A stretch of DNA of 64,000 nucleotides from Embiotoca jacksoni. Taxonomy: Eukaryota; Chordata; Actinopteri; Embiotocidae. The stretch lies in NCBI GenBank assembly GCA_022577435.1, contig JAKOON010000039.1:1770501-1834500 (forward strand), written 5' to 3'. The notes under the pieces were generated by a model. The model saw only the letters and a program-made list of their open reading frames with translations. It ran no database searches and was not told the DNA's origin. Shown piece by piece: positions 50,819 to 63,729 of the stretch (within the stretch, counting starts at the first letter, position 1; every line of letters begins with the position of its first letter). A program made the position numbers and the translations under genes.

Positions 50819-53800
50819 TCATTAAAATACAGTGAGGGAAATATGACAATGCAGGCAGCGATCTATTATTCAGCAAGCACAGTCTATGAATTATTTCATT
50901 TAGAATCAGCCATGGTGTTTTGTTTTGATGCAAAACTCCACATGCTAGAGACCACGTGACTGCTGTGTCCTTACGAAATCAAAATGATGCGAGCAGAATG
51001 AAACATTTTAACAGAGCACTGAAGAGACTTCGCTAAAGAAACGACTTTTGTATTGTAGGTGAAGTGTTTCTGTGAATAATTACAGACAGCTGACAAGTCA
51101 CTTTTCAAGTGTTTAATCCTTGGCAGACTTTTTTTTAGCTTTCAATTATTTAAAAATATCCCCAAAAAGTGTCTTTTACCTTTTTTCTTTTTTCTTTCAT
51201 GCACAGTGGGGTGAAGGTCTACTTACTGTAGGAGGGAATCCTTGCAAGTCAGCTCTTCCTCAGACTTCAAATACGCCTGGGATGGCTTTGATGCATGTTT
51301 AGGCTTACGGCATGCAACTGAAGTACAGAGTGAAAGTTCTCTTTGGTCAGTGGGAAGTTGATCCTGGACAACCTCGTGTTTTTCTCCCTAGAAAAGAGAA
51401 TAGATTATTTTCATTTCACTTTTTTTTGATGGTATTAACCTGCCATAATCCCTCCTCCAACTGCGTTTTTAAACTTTATCTCTTCCTTTGTAAACAAAAC
51501 AAGTTTTCAAATTTTCTCTTTGTGCCTTTAGGCCTCCGTTGCTGCTCAAAAAAAACTATTAAAAACACATTAAAGCAATCACACCACTGCACTGGGTGAC
51601 ACGTTCCTTCATTAAGTTGAGCACTGTAGTTTATTTTGAGTAAATGCCACATTGTCTGTCCTGCAGCCGTAAATACTCACGAGGACACGGAAGTCCAATT
51701 GTACTAATTTGACTGAACATGAGTCAGGGCTGAATTTTGAAGGATTTTGAGGTAGTGCTTGACAGATGATTTTCTTTTCTAAAAAAAAAAAAAAAAAAAT
51801 GCATATTATTGTTAACAGGAGGATTAAGTGTACTGAGGAAAAGTACAGCGGGCACTGAAAAAATGTTATGGGTTCTGCAGGATGAAATAGCCCATAAAGT
51901 TACATGAATATTATTCAGATTTGGGATATTTATGGCTGAAAAGCTTTCCCATATTGAGGTGTGCAGACATTTCTTCCATTTTTGAAGGACACTTGCAGCC
52001 CAGTAGTGAAATGTATTGGATTGGAGGTACTGGCCTGTTGAAAAACTTGAATGCTTCCAGTTCAACTCCTAAATCAACAAATCGGCCCGAAGTTCAAAGG
52101 ATGCCTCAACTGTCTGAGAAAGCACAAATAATGATATTACTTGTGCATTTTAACATATAGTCCTCATTTCGAAGTGTGTCACACAGGCAAGAAAATCTTC
52201 TGTCCACGGTTATTCTTCGATAACTCTTGAGCAACAGTTGGACAATATTAAACGTGACGTTGAACCCAGTGTCCACACATCACATGCTACATCGGGCTTG
52301 TTCAGATCATTCACAACGTGGCCAGTTCTGGGGACTCGCACGTTCCAAACACCCGCGGGCTGTTTTTTCTCAACTCTGTGTGAGCAGAGCCATGTCAACT
52401 GTGCTCACAGACACAGCTGGGAGGAAAGACAAATCCTTTCAGTTTCCGAGGGCCCTCAGAGAGACACTGACAGGACACACATTTTTGAATGAGGCCGAAT
52501 TCTTCAGAATTGCAGACCGTACACAAATTCCTGCAGTCCCAGCATGGAAAAAAAAACAAAACAGGAAGCCTTGTGTTATCTGTGCTCATGTCACCTTGAA
52601 GGCAGTAATGTCTAACTTGGTCCTTTTTTAAAAGTTTGCCGAGTTGCCTTGGTTGCAGTGATGATTGATAGTTTTCTGGACAGCTGGTCACAGCAGTTCA
52701 CCGCACCCTCGTCAGCACTGCAATGAGATCAATGTTTATAAAGTGAGAGCTACCTAAAACAACTTGTTGTTGGCACTTGATGCTTCTAATTATATTCATA
52801 AAACATTGGCTTGTAGTGTAAACCCAATACCGGCCAGAGTACCTTTGACATCAGTATATTCGATTAAACATTCGTATTGAACGTGTATGTGCGATAATTA
52901 ACTATCAGCACATATACACACACTTGTTTTATTGTTTGTCTAGGTTTGAGCATTCTGTTAAGCAAACGTGATGTTTGGGGAACTAAAACTCCGAGGGAAA
53001 CATTAGAGGCATGGAAACCAACAAGAGCCAGTGGTGGTTTGTTTAAAGGAGTACTCTTACAGCCTAGAGGTGTAAGAAACTGTGGATTCACTTGAGTATC
53101 GCAGTATTATGTTTTGTGATTCTGTACCTATTCTTAAAAACATTGGGTCGAATTTTAATTAATAGTTTAAATGCAAAGATTTGTGGCAGACGGTGGATCT
53201 TTTTGTGTCATTTTCAATACCCTGAATGTTACATAGCAGTTTTGTGATCTACCTTCATTCATTTGACTCTTCCACTCCAGCGTAGCAATGTAAACTGAGA
53301 CAGGAAAACGTGTATACAATGAAAGAAGTGTAGTGTAATGATACAGCTTTTCTAAAATAGATTTAAAGAAACACATTGTCACCTTGCTTTCATTGAATCA
53401 ACCTCTATATGTTGGCACTATGCAAACCCAGGTCTCAATCCTGATTACCAATTAATGCAGTATGTTATTTATTTTGCCAAGTTATTTTGAAGGAGTAGCA
53501 ATTTGTTTTATTTTGATATAATATGCACAAAATATATCAATACTTCTGACATGGTGTTTGAACATAATAAATAGAGCAGGGAATTTGTCCCTGGGCAAAT
53601 TAAGATATATATTTTCCCTTACTTCAAAACCTTTTAGGAGACACTGATCTTATTGACATCCCTCTCCACTGTTGTTCGTTATCTCAGGATAAAGCTGCAT
53701 AACATGAATCAGCCTGTTTCTGATGCTTTTGCTTTAATCTGAACCAACCAGAAGTATTTCATCTTTAAACACTGTATAAACAGGGAAATAAACAAACCGT

Positions 53801-54719
53801 TAAGGTTTGACATTTAAACTACAAAGAGCTCAGTGATTTGATGGATATGCATGTGAACGATGGACAGGATATTACTGCATTCAGCAGGCGCTAGTTCAGA
53901 CATCAATTTTAGTTCAGCAAACTGGGAATCAATTATTTATTTGGCTGCTCCATTAGTTGTTTGCCTTCAGTTCAGCTGTGGATGGCACCGTGCAGTGAAA
54001 AGGCTGTTTAGATTACCCCAACCCTCCCGTCTCCTCTTGGTGATTTCACCGATTGGCAGTCCTTCAACCAGAGAGGAACTAATCAATAAAATCCACAGAG
54101 TGGTGTTGTGCTGGACTGGAAAAAAAACAAAACACACACACGCTATCTGCTGCCCACCTCACGCAGCTGCAGTGGAATTTCTTGGCATCAAGTCTGGAAA
54201 ACGCATCCATCAAATACATAAATGATTAAATCTAATTAAGAAGAAGAAAAAAAGAAAAGAAAAGGAAAGCAAACCGGTTTTGTGAAATATCGTGGCTCGC
54301 TCATTGGTAGCACTAAGCAACAGGTGAGGGCTGATCAGTACTGCCTCGATATCTCAACCAGTATCTTGACCTATACTGCTTGTCAAGGTGGTATAGATGT
54401 GACATGTGATATCTTGTGGTTTCAGAGCTCTACCACTTTCCTTCTACTTTTTTCCTCTTTAAAACACCGCTAGTCAGAATCAGCCATATGAAATTTCAGT
54501 GGTTTACACTGAGAAGCAAAATTAAGCATTAGCATTAAATCCTCAGACACCACGGTCCCCTCAGGCTGAAGAAAAAAGTCCTATACCCACAGTAATTTCA
54601 CTCAGGGGGTCAATGAGGTGCCAGCTTGCTTTCATTATTTGGGATAGCAATGTCTTCACCGTCATCCACTCCAATTACCTGCTGCCATGACTACGGCTTA
54701 ACTTTTTCTTCTCTTTTCC

Positions 54720-55020
54720 ACTCTCCCTCTAGTTCCAGTTGTTAACCTCATTTCCAGTCACGCCGCTATCCTGTCTTTCCCTGCTACGTGTCATCCCTCA
54801 CCTGCCCTCGGTCCCGCTTCGAACGTCTCCAGAAACGCGTCATGCGCTTCCAGTTAGGCCTCGTTACCTCATCAGCCCCAGGGCGTAAAGATCAGCAGCC
54901 AGTCAGCAGTTGCTTTGTGCCCAGATTGTGTCTGTGCATTTAGCCTCGGCCCTATACCTCATCTCCATAGATCTGTTAGTCTTCCCTGACCTTTTAAAAG
55001 CTCGATATTTAGGAGAATAA
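54720..55020 (+). mobile_element. Possible decayed solo LTR
   Basis: This stretch is C/T-rich, differs in composition from its flanks, contains CCTCATCAGCCCCAGGGCG and ends near TTTTAAAAGCTCGATATTTAGGAGAATAAA, which resembles the TATA/polyadenylation area of fish Gypsy-type LTRs. Neither TG...CA ends nor a target duplication could be fixed, so the call is weak. Confidence 0.2.
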
Positions 55021-56774
55021 AGATGCACAGTACACACCAACGGTGTGAATGCCACCTCAGTTCTCAGAGTTACCTTCCTGCAAGATTTATTTTCATCCCT
55101 ACAAAAACATTGTCACATTTAGGCATTTCACTGTGACCAGAACACAGTTATTCTGTTTTGACTTTTTACCCCCCCCCCCCCTGTGCGCAGACTCGGCCTA
55201 TCATATCATTACGCCAGTGGTTGTCCATGGCAACCGCCAGTGACGCCAGACTCAAGGATAGCTGTGTGTCTCCACAGTCATCTCTGTAACACACTACTTT
55301 GAGACCTAAAGAGGACAAATTGCATCGCAAATGGATGTTGAGTGGTTTCTCTAAAAGTGTAGGTTTAAAATGATGAAACTTTCTTTCTTTGGATGGATTT
55401 AAGTGGCCCAACCAAAGGCCCTTCGATTTCGATTAAACACAATCATCAGATCGTCTCAGGGAATAGGTTCAAATAGGCTCCTGAAATCACTGTTAAACTC
55501 CACACTAAATGCCAATATGACCATTTAAACGGATGGAAAATGATGAGCGTGTGGACCCGTTTTCCTCGTTCACTGCCAACCTCGGTGGATTAGTCTCAAA
55601 GCCTGAGTCACCCAGTTTGCTTTGAGCTAATTGCATGTGCAGTGCTCTTTTTCTTTTTCTTGCATGATGAGCACGCATTTCTGTGAGTGAAATAAAAAGT
55701 TTGTAGCATGAATGAGGTTCAGCGTAATCAGCAAATCGTCTTCGCGACGCACTTTTTGGCAATCGGGATCTGTCAGGTTACGTTACAATTTTGGTGTCTT
55801 GGTGGCCTTATTGTTGTATATTGTGACCCATTTTCAGCCATGGGTCATTAAGACCAATGATTATGTATTATGGCTCTGCAGGATATCTAGGAACTCTTTA
55901 AAAAGTTAAGATGCAATACAATAAACAGACTTGCATCACCTTGTCGAGTTGAGGATTTCTGGGCTGAAATAGACTGAATCATTTTTAAAAAAAAAATAAA
56001 GGGAGCAGAAAACAATCACGTAACTTGGTGTTGAAACTGAATTCCTTCTTTTGATTTCATTTGATAGAATCTGACAGTCAAACTGTGAATGTCTCATTTA
56101 AAATGAAAACTTGTGAAACAATTAAAAGTTGGTACTGTCCCAGAGCTTTGTAAAGAGCACTATCTTCTGCCTGTTTCTCAATCCGTCGCCCTCCCTTAAT
56201 GCCTTTGCGGGCCGCATTGCTATTCATAGCATGTGTGTCTTAGAAACGAAGGTCTCTGATCAATTAAATGTGCCTCTCAAGATAACTACATTAATTACAC
56301 TGCTGTTTGCACGAGTCTCGTTGGTTTCCATTGCACTTGAGACTTCAGACTGAATGGAAGGCCAGATTGGAAGCTTTTTTTTCCACAGGGCTGGGATTCT
56401 TGGATCATTATGTATTCTTCTGCTGCTGTTACGACATCAATTAAGCCTGTTAAAGTATTTCAAATCTTATCAAATACTTAGTGTCGCTGTGACTTTAAAT
56501 CATGGAAATATTTTCTTTCATAGGCAAAATTCGGGTCACTGACTGAAATTCTCCAAGTTAAGAAAAAGGCCTAAGGTTTTCCTATATAAGTGATATTTTG
56601 TGCTGAGACAGAAACTAAAAGTTAAAGAGGAGGGGCGTTAAAGAAGAGATTTTGATAACGTGTAAAAGCAGGAGGGTCTCTGAACTGTATACAAACTTAG
56701 TTTCGAGAAAACAGCCTCAGCCAAAACTGCTGAGTAATGCATCGGTTGTAGGTCCCTGAAGACAGAGTCTTACT

Positions 56775-56802
<28 letters not shown>
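56775..56802. repeat. (CA)n microsatellite
   Basis: About 14 CA units. Confidence 0.93.
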
Positions 56803-56806
<4 letters not shown>

Positions 56807-57429
56807 CTTGAGTCAGCGCTGCCCTGCAGTCTGCATCAGAAAGCCCCTCAAGTGATAAGCTTTGGCGAGAAGAACGAGGATTCCAATGCTACTCTCGTAA
56901 ACATGATTTTTCATACCGCTTCGCACAACATGCTTCCGGATTAAAGACATTCTATTAAAGAGAAGGAGCTTAACATATGGAAGGAAGAGAAAAGCCAGCT
57001 GTACTTGGTTGGGCTTAGCTGTCTGAGCTACAGTTCAATAGTCCCTTTTTTTAAGTGCATTTGCTCGACACTATGTAGTGCGGGATGATCCCCCCCCCCC
57101 CCCAAGTAGTAAAACATCTGGGGAGGAAAAAGGAATTTTGGAGTTTTATGTCACTATTTAGATGGATGTCAGGTGTTACAACACGAGTCAAGGTGTTATT
57201 TCATAAAAAAAAAAAAAACACTTTTAATTATCATAAGCCACAAAGACAATGAAACATGTCAGAGAAGGGGTGGTGAGGAAATGATTTGATGAGTGTTCAG
57301 AGCTCTTTCAGCATCTGATCTAACACCGTCATGTCTTTTTTATTCCCTAAATTGGACAAACCATAATTGCTCCGTCCTAACAGTAGCTTTTGCAGAGTTT
57401 ATATTCAGAAAATCATGGATCAAAGGCTA

Positions 57430-57510
57430 CTAACCTAACCTAAAAAAAATAAAAAAAAATACAAACAATTCCCCTCGGGGATTAATAAAGTAACTACCTA
57501 ACCTAACCTA
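57430..57510 (+). mobile_element. Severely 5'-truncated LINE 3' end
   Basis: CCCCTCGGGGATTAATAAAG then TAACTACC is the same terminus as at 24327, here in plus orientation. CTAACCTAACCTA occurs exactly on both sides (57430-57442 and 57498-57510), as expected of a 13-bp target duplication around an insert of only about 55 bases. An expanded CTAAC tail could give the same picture. Confidence 0.65.
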
Positions 57511-60224
57511 CTATGTGCTTATTATCCTCCCCTCACAGGTCAGCAAAAGTGGATCTGTTTCTTTCTGATGCAACCAAATGTTAAGTGGCCTGAAATCAAT
57601 AGCCTCCATTAGAAGAGAGGTCTCTGCATTTGATCATGTGTATTCTTCATTGGGCTTTAATTTGAATTAAAGTGTTATTTTCAGCAGATGGAAGCTGTGC
57701 CTGGGCATGGCTGTGTGGCATATGGGTGATATTAAGCTTGGCGTATAGACGATAATACTAACAGACCTTGTTCATAACAGTTTTATCCTGTGCAGCACAA
57801 GGGTTTTTAACTGAAAATACTCTATGTATCAGCATACGTATGGATTTGAAATATCATCTGTCACATGTTCTGTAATTATATAAAAATGTTTAACCACTTT
57901 GTCATTAGTTTTCATTGTAATAAAAAAAAAAAGTGCTGCCATGAAAAGTACATTGAATCTTTGCTAATTATACATGAATACATAACTAAGACAGAAATAC
58001 CTCTAAATGCAGGGAATATAATGCAAGTTGGAACATATAGTAGTCTAAAGTCTTTATAATGTGTTTGAAAGGTTTAAGTGAGTCTCAGAGAAATTTGAAT
58101 CCAGTGAACGCAGGTGAAGCAGCGTAGAGTCGTAACGTGGTAAAGTCCAAGTGAAAACAACAGCATAGTTTGAATTCTGTTTATAGTTATGCAGACTTTA
58201 ACGGTGTTGGTGGGAGTGGAGAAAGGGGCTCCAAGGAATATCACTTCACACCTATCTTGTACCTGCAGGCAACGCTGTGTGAAAGTACGCAATAAATGCC
58301 CCGGTGCTCTTACAGTACATAAACCGCTGCTACCACTGCAACACAGTATACACACACATTTCTCCAAGGCAGAGCTTCACAGGAGGTAGTAATAATCTCA
58401 TGGTTGTTAAACCTCAATGTGCAGAGCCATAAAACCACAGTTGGTCAGTGTACAAGATGGTTAATGCTGAGCCGAACAGCAAGGAATCTTGGTCAACATA
58501 AATACGTTCACATTTTTACTCTGAGTTTGTTTATTTATTACCGTGACTGTCATAAAGCTGGAGGACACATGTTCGATAGTATAGCTTGTGTCTACGGTAC
58601 GAAGTACAATGAATACATTATAAAATCCTGAAATCTAAGAAAGGCACAATGAGATCCAGAGACTTGGTTTCGCACTGCTGAAATCTCCACCATTATTTCT
58701 TCGCATGACTCACTTTATATGCATTATAATTTTTCCACGTCATCTCCGTTTACTGTCAAATTTCAGTCTCCTGTAAAAATGTATATATCTTCATCATCCA
58801 TATTTCATGTCCGTCTGAAAAGCAGGTTTTGCATAAAATGCATCCATACAAAATCAATTTCTGTCTGTTATTACTTTACCAGTTACAAACTGTAAATTAA
58901 TTCTAGTAAACAGGAAATGTTGGACCTACCTGCTAATATGGTCACTAGCACAGTAAACAATAGTCATAGCGGGTAACTTTTAGGACATTAAAACCACATT
59001 TGCATTTTTTTTTTTTTTAATTTAGTTCTGTTACCTAAGCTCAAGTGTCCACTCAGCATTAGCTCACAAACTGGAACAGTTCTGCTGATTGACCATAATA
59101 GAAATATGTATACATTGACACAGCATGATCACGCATCACAGGAGGCTGGGCAGGTTTAATTTCATGCCACAGCCCAGAGTTTGTGTTGCAATGCTGTTAA
59201 TTCTGGCTTTGTGCGGAAGATGTGAAGCTCTGTGCTTTGGTTATTTTGGAGAATGGTAAGATGTCATTGTTCCACTGCATTTATGTCATATGGGATTGAT
59301 TATGAAACAAATAAGGTCTCAGTCTGCCTTCTTAACCATATTTGTCCAGAAGCATCAAGAGAAACATTTTTAGAATATAAGAATTATATCACTAGAAGGA
59401 CATTAGGGAACAAAGACAAAAAAGCTCAACCGTGGTTTAAAATCCTTGCTGTGGCTGCAGAATTGAATACGTAGAGGTTGTAGGTCGTGTCAGGAGATAT
59501 GGACAAAAATAGTCCCTCATGTAATACTATACCATTGTATTCTATTCTCTTCCTCTAAATTTGTGACAAGTTATTTATGAAGGCGGAAGTGGTTTAAAAT
59601 ATGACAGTGACACAGGGGTTGATTCATATTCATGGAGCAAGAGGCTGCAGTAAAATATTAAATAGCAGAGCATCAAGTTGGCTCTGTTGAAGGGAATGAT
59701 CCATGCAAAAGCTAACCTGCCGTGGCCACACTTGGTGATCAGTTTTGCCTCCCCTGTGAACATGATGCCCAGTGGTGGTTCTCCTCTTTGCTTCAAGTGA
59801 CGAGTCACCCCACATGCCTGTCTCTAAACTGCCCCGCTTCGACTTCTCCTTCCACTCACTCTTCCCATGAGTCCTACAAATGAAGATGATGGGTGGGTGG
59901 GACGTACAAAACCTCAAATTTGGATGTAATTATACAACTTGGCATGCACACTATTGTAAAAAAAAAGAAAAAAAAGAAGTGTAATTACTGAACCCTAGGA
60001 CTTTGAGATGAGGAGACTGACAAGTTAATGCAGCAAGAGGGAGACATTTTGATGGGGAGTCACCTTTCAACCAGCCTCCAAGTATTTACTGACTATTAAT
60101 TAATGTGGCCCTCAAAACCCTTTCAGGACATTTGATTGGCAGCAGCCCGGGCCAGTTTCCCTGCCATAACTGCCAGAAGAATGGAAACTGAGGAGGCTTC
60201 AGCTGTAATTGCCATCCACACAGG
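57511..60224. other. Unique AT-rich DNA, no gene seen
   Basis: T/A homopolymers occur near 57925, 59008 and 59960. The minus frame 59630-59917 has a charged stretch but no recognised family. 60100 onward becomes complex and repeat-free, continuing past the CTCF-like motif. Confidence 0.45.
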
Positions 60225-60238
60225 CCACCAGAGGGAAG
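60225..60238 (+). promoter_or_regulatory. CTCF-like motif
   Basis: CCACCAGAGGGAAG matches CCASYAGRKGGCRS at 13 of 14 positions (A instead of C after the GG). It lies within a complex segment (60110-60410) that looks like a candidate conserved noncoding element. Confidence 0.35.
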
Positions 60239-62449
60239 GAGCGCATTATTTCCATGACGAATTGCGCAGGGTTGCCTCTTACCTATATGACAAGCAATTA
60301 AAGATGTAGTGGTCTGATTATGAATTGCTTTTTGCTAAACACATGTAATTGGAATTTTAAGTTAACCGGTTATATTTTTAATTGGGATGTTGCCCCTGTT
60401 CATAGAGCAAAGTAATTATTTTTTTGCTTCCACCTATTTACAGTAGCTCTTAGATTCTGCTGAAAGTTGAAATTGCTTCAATTAACCTTATCAGACTTAT
60501 TTCCATCCTTGCATTTGACATGAACGTATTAACTCCCATTGTGGACAGCTAGTCTCTCTTGCCGCAGATGTGCCATGAATTTCACCCTGGGTGATATGGA
60601 CAATGTAATATCTCATCTTTTTGACCAAATACCTCAACATTTTACAAATTTTATACTGGTATTTTTGGTAATCATCTGTTGTGTGGATATAATGACTGAG
60701 CTACAACAGTCTGCTAAATTCAGAATATTATATCAGTTTATGGCAAATCGACCCTTAACACCAGAGAAAGATGTAAATATCCAAATTAAAGACAATATCT
60801 TGTCCAATGTCACAATATTGATATTATGTTGATGTGTTGCTCATTATGAACCAAAGAGAGAAATATCCCAGACTCCAGGGATATATTATTTCATACTTGT
60901 AATATTATGCAGAGCTGCTATGGAACTTTACATAATACTGGACACTAATGAGTGCAAAGTGTCTGTGTACCTTTTGATGCTAATACCGTTTGTATGCGGC
61001 TTCTTTGGCTTTCATGTCCCACTTTTATGAAAATGAGTTCACTTTGCTTTAGACAGTCTCACTGTGTGCAGTCAGGAAGTAAAAACATGAAGGTTTTTAT
61101 TTCAACTAAACACTAAAAAGAAGCTGAATTCACTTTGTTGTTTTTTTTCAACTTGGATACATTCAGACCATAATGACTCAGGTTTTTCTGTGGATCAGCA
61201 GTGTTTCATCCCAGTCCTTGGGGGTTGGTTCTCTTCTATTTGGAGCAGGTGGTTAATGCACCTAATTAGGTAAAGTGGAAATGATTAATTGGTAAAAGGG
61301 GGAATGGACCTTCAAACAAATGCAAAACTACAAAATGATTTGGCTGCATATCGGCAAGAATCTGGCGACACCACTGATATCATAATACAGAGGTTACAAG
61401 TCAATGCATTGCGATATATTCGAACTATTGACAGCAGACAACACAGGCCTTGTGTTTACATTAGCTGCTTGCTGCCAATACCTTTACTATGTCGTAATGC
61501 TTTATAAAATGACCAAGACTTCTTAATAAGGCTGATCAGACTTTAAACAAATAATCACTGCAAGATGCTCTAATTCGTTCCAGGCTTTGATTTGGAAACG
61601 CTCTGCACACATTCTCTTCTCAGTTTGGATCTTTCTCACTTTGTGCAGTTTAATTTTTGTAGAGTTTGGCATGAGTTGCAGTGCAAACAAACAAACAAAA
61701 AAAAAAGTCTGCCCTTCTTGTGGACCGATTCACATGAGTACACAGAACTGGCTTCTTTAGCTTATTGTTGTCCATATTGAAGGTTGTCTCTCAGCCAGTA
61801 CTTGCTCCTCTGCTGTTGTAAGTACCACAGTGTAAAAAACTGCATCTCGCAGTCTTTTGTTTCCTTCACATCGCACGTCTGGGCACTTACAACCCTCACA
61901 CTCAGAAATACATTGGGATCAATCTCCCAGGCATGCTCTTTGGCATGTTGAGGTTGGAAGGGTGAGAATTGGGTAAAGAGACATAGGAGCAATGCCACGG
62001 CTGTTGCTGTGGCAACAGGCTGGAGCCTAATGATGCACCTCCAGTTGCCTGAGGAGTTTCCCTTGTGGAAATGTGACTATTGTTTATCACTTTTAATGGC
62101 TTTCGGTGCTGCAGAAGTTTTTACAAGTAGCAAAGAGAATAGTTATTATTCTCTGACAGTATGCAGATTTGTGTTTACCGTACACCTTTTGTCAAATAGG
62201 GCTTCTCATCCGAGGTTCACATAAATGATGCGGTCATCATATGTGGCCAAACCTCGAATAGTTGTTCTTCTAACTCATAGTAGGCGTGTTGATATTACTC
62301 TGCAGTATATGTAGCTGTTAGTGTCACATTCCTCAGGTTTTTTTTTGCATAACTTAGCTGTCTGAGGGCCTCTTTGACATGACTGTGTGTGTCATATGTG
62401 TCAAGGGAGAGCTAAAATAGCTCAAATTATGTAATTAAGTCAAGAATTT
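60239..62449. other. Unique AT-rich DNA, no gene seen
   Basis: Short open frames only. An (AAAC)n run lies at about 61684-61697. Confidence 0.5.
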
Positions 62450-62499
62450 AATGATGAATAACAGTTAGAACTGTTATGTCATTAAAATGACTCATCATT
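62450..62499. other. 50-nt segment that pairs fully as a three-way junction
   Basis: Outer arms AATGATGA (62450-62457) and TCATCATT (62492-62499) enclose two adjacent hairpins: ATAACAGTT-AG-AACTGTTAT (62458-62477) and GTCATT-AA-AATGAC (62478-62491). No base at the junction is left unpaired; only the two 2-nt hairpin turns are. A perfect AP-1/TRE site TGACTCA lies at 62488-62494. Whether it acts as RNA, cruciform DNA or a set of binding sites is unknown. Confidence 0.55.
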
Positions 62500-62718
62500 T
62501 TTATACGAGTAAAATAATGTCTTCTTTTTTGGATATTATTCAGTATAATGATTCCATCAGTGTCACTCCTATATAGTAAAGATTCTGATTTCCATACTGC
62601 GGTTTTCAGCGCGGATGTCTTGACAGAGACATGGTAACGGCAGCCTCATAGATGTGACTTCTGAATGCTGATGTTGATGACAGCATGTCAAGTAATACGC
62701 CACATTGTTGACGTGTGG
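62500..62718. other. Unique AT-rich DNA
   Basis: No gene or repeat recognised. Confidence 0.5.
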
Positions 62719-63108
62719 TTAATGTGCAGACAGCAATCCAAACATAGGGAAACCAGATAAGGAGCACCACTGATGGCAATCAGCAAACTGGTCTAATTCA
62801 GCTGTCTCGTTGCAGTTAATAGTGAAGTATGTGGCCAGTGCATCATCGAATGGCAGGATGCCATGACAGAGCTCCTTGGTCATCCTGCTTAGCTGTGTGA
62901 AGTCAAGAAGACCAGAGACAGAGGCCCTCGCCCACATGAAGTCCGGCCAGTCTATTTGGGTCAGCCTCTCAGGTTGAAGGGACAGTGCTCTAGGGAACCA
63001 AAAATTGCTCTGTTGTGGTGGAGTGCTGTAAAAATAGTCCACTTGTTCCTCAGTCTTACAGCACAGACTTACGCAGCCGACAGCTTGACAGCTCCGTGTT
63101 AAACCCAT
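62719..63108 (-). other. Exon-like open frame, unrecognised
   Basis: A 129-codon minus-strand frame from ATG at 63108 to TAA; it is open for about eight more codons upstream, to a TAG. I do not recognise the protein. Its central part (for example LLDFTQLSRMTKELCHGILP and ALATYFTINCNETAELDQF) has balanced, protein-like composition, and third codon positions there are about two-thirds G/C by hand count although the surrounding DNA is AT-rich, which favours past or present coding. An acceptor-like TATTTTTACAG lies inside the frame at about 63024. No clear donor, signal peptide or domain is seen. It may be an exon, a decayed retrocopy, or chance. Confidence 0.25.
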
Positions 63109-63729
63109 ATAACCCGCTTCGTAGCGTTCGTTTTCCTATAGTTTGCTTCACATGAAGTGATTCTTATCACCGATTTTGTCAATTCCAATCGTATTTATTA
63201 TTCAAGAAGTTGTTAATGTGGAGTTGTTGTGGCAGGACATTTTTAATAGGACAGGCTCTCTCTACAAAGTAGATAAATAAATAAATAAATCATCTTTGGT
63301 GCTTGTCCATTTGGTGAAGCCCCAGTGTACCACTTACTGGGGAAGCTAATATTGGGTGGAATTAGCATCAGTGCATTTTCTTATTTAGTTTATTTACTTC
63401 TGCACTTACTAATATCAGTCTCGGACAGCCACGAATATTTTCCTTGACAGGAATCTTGGATCAAAGCCTGTCTTAGAGCTGCTAATGTTAGCTTACTTGT
63501 CACTGACACTACATTTAAAAAAAAAAAAAAAAAATTTATCACAGATATTTTTGACTTCGTTTTTAAACATTGTAGGTCTGTCTGTCCATTAATTAATTAT
63601 TCTTAGTGGTTTTTTTTTTTTTTTCTGGACGTAAAGTAATGTCACCAGTCAAGTTGTCATCAATTCGGGTTACATTATCTTCACTGCACCTGTTTCGGTT
63701 CTGCTCCACTCTGTGTGCTCCGCCCTTCA
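63109..63729. other. Unique AT-rich DNA, no gene seen
   Basis: It holds a 7-bp hairpin CCCCAGT...ACTGGGG at 63320-63342, an (AAAT)n run at about 63273-63290, an A18 run near 63517-63534 and a T run near 63610-63624. Confidence 0.45.

Larger units (their letters stand above)
50819..57429. other. Unique AT-rich DNA, no gene confirmed
   Basis: An A19 run is at 51781-51799, C runs at 55169-55181 and 57090-57103, and (CA)n at 56775-56802. 54720-55020 has the look of a decayed LTR (listed separately). Open frames such as 52227-52631 have no recognised domain. Confidence 0.4.

Noticed and set aside
59630..59917. Charged 95-codon minus-strand frame
   Set aside because: No domain, no splice signals and no GC3 bias; likely chance.
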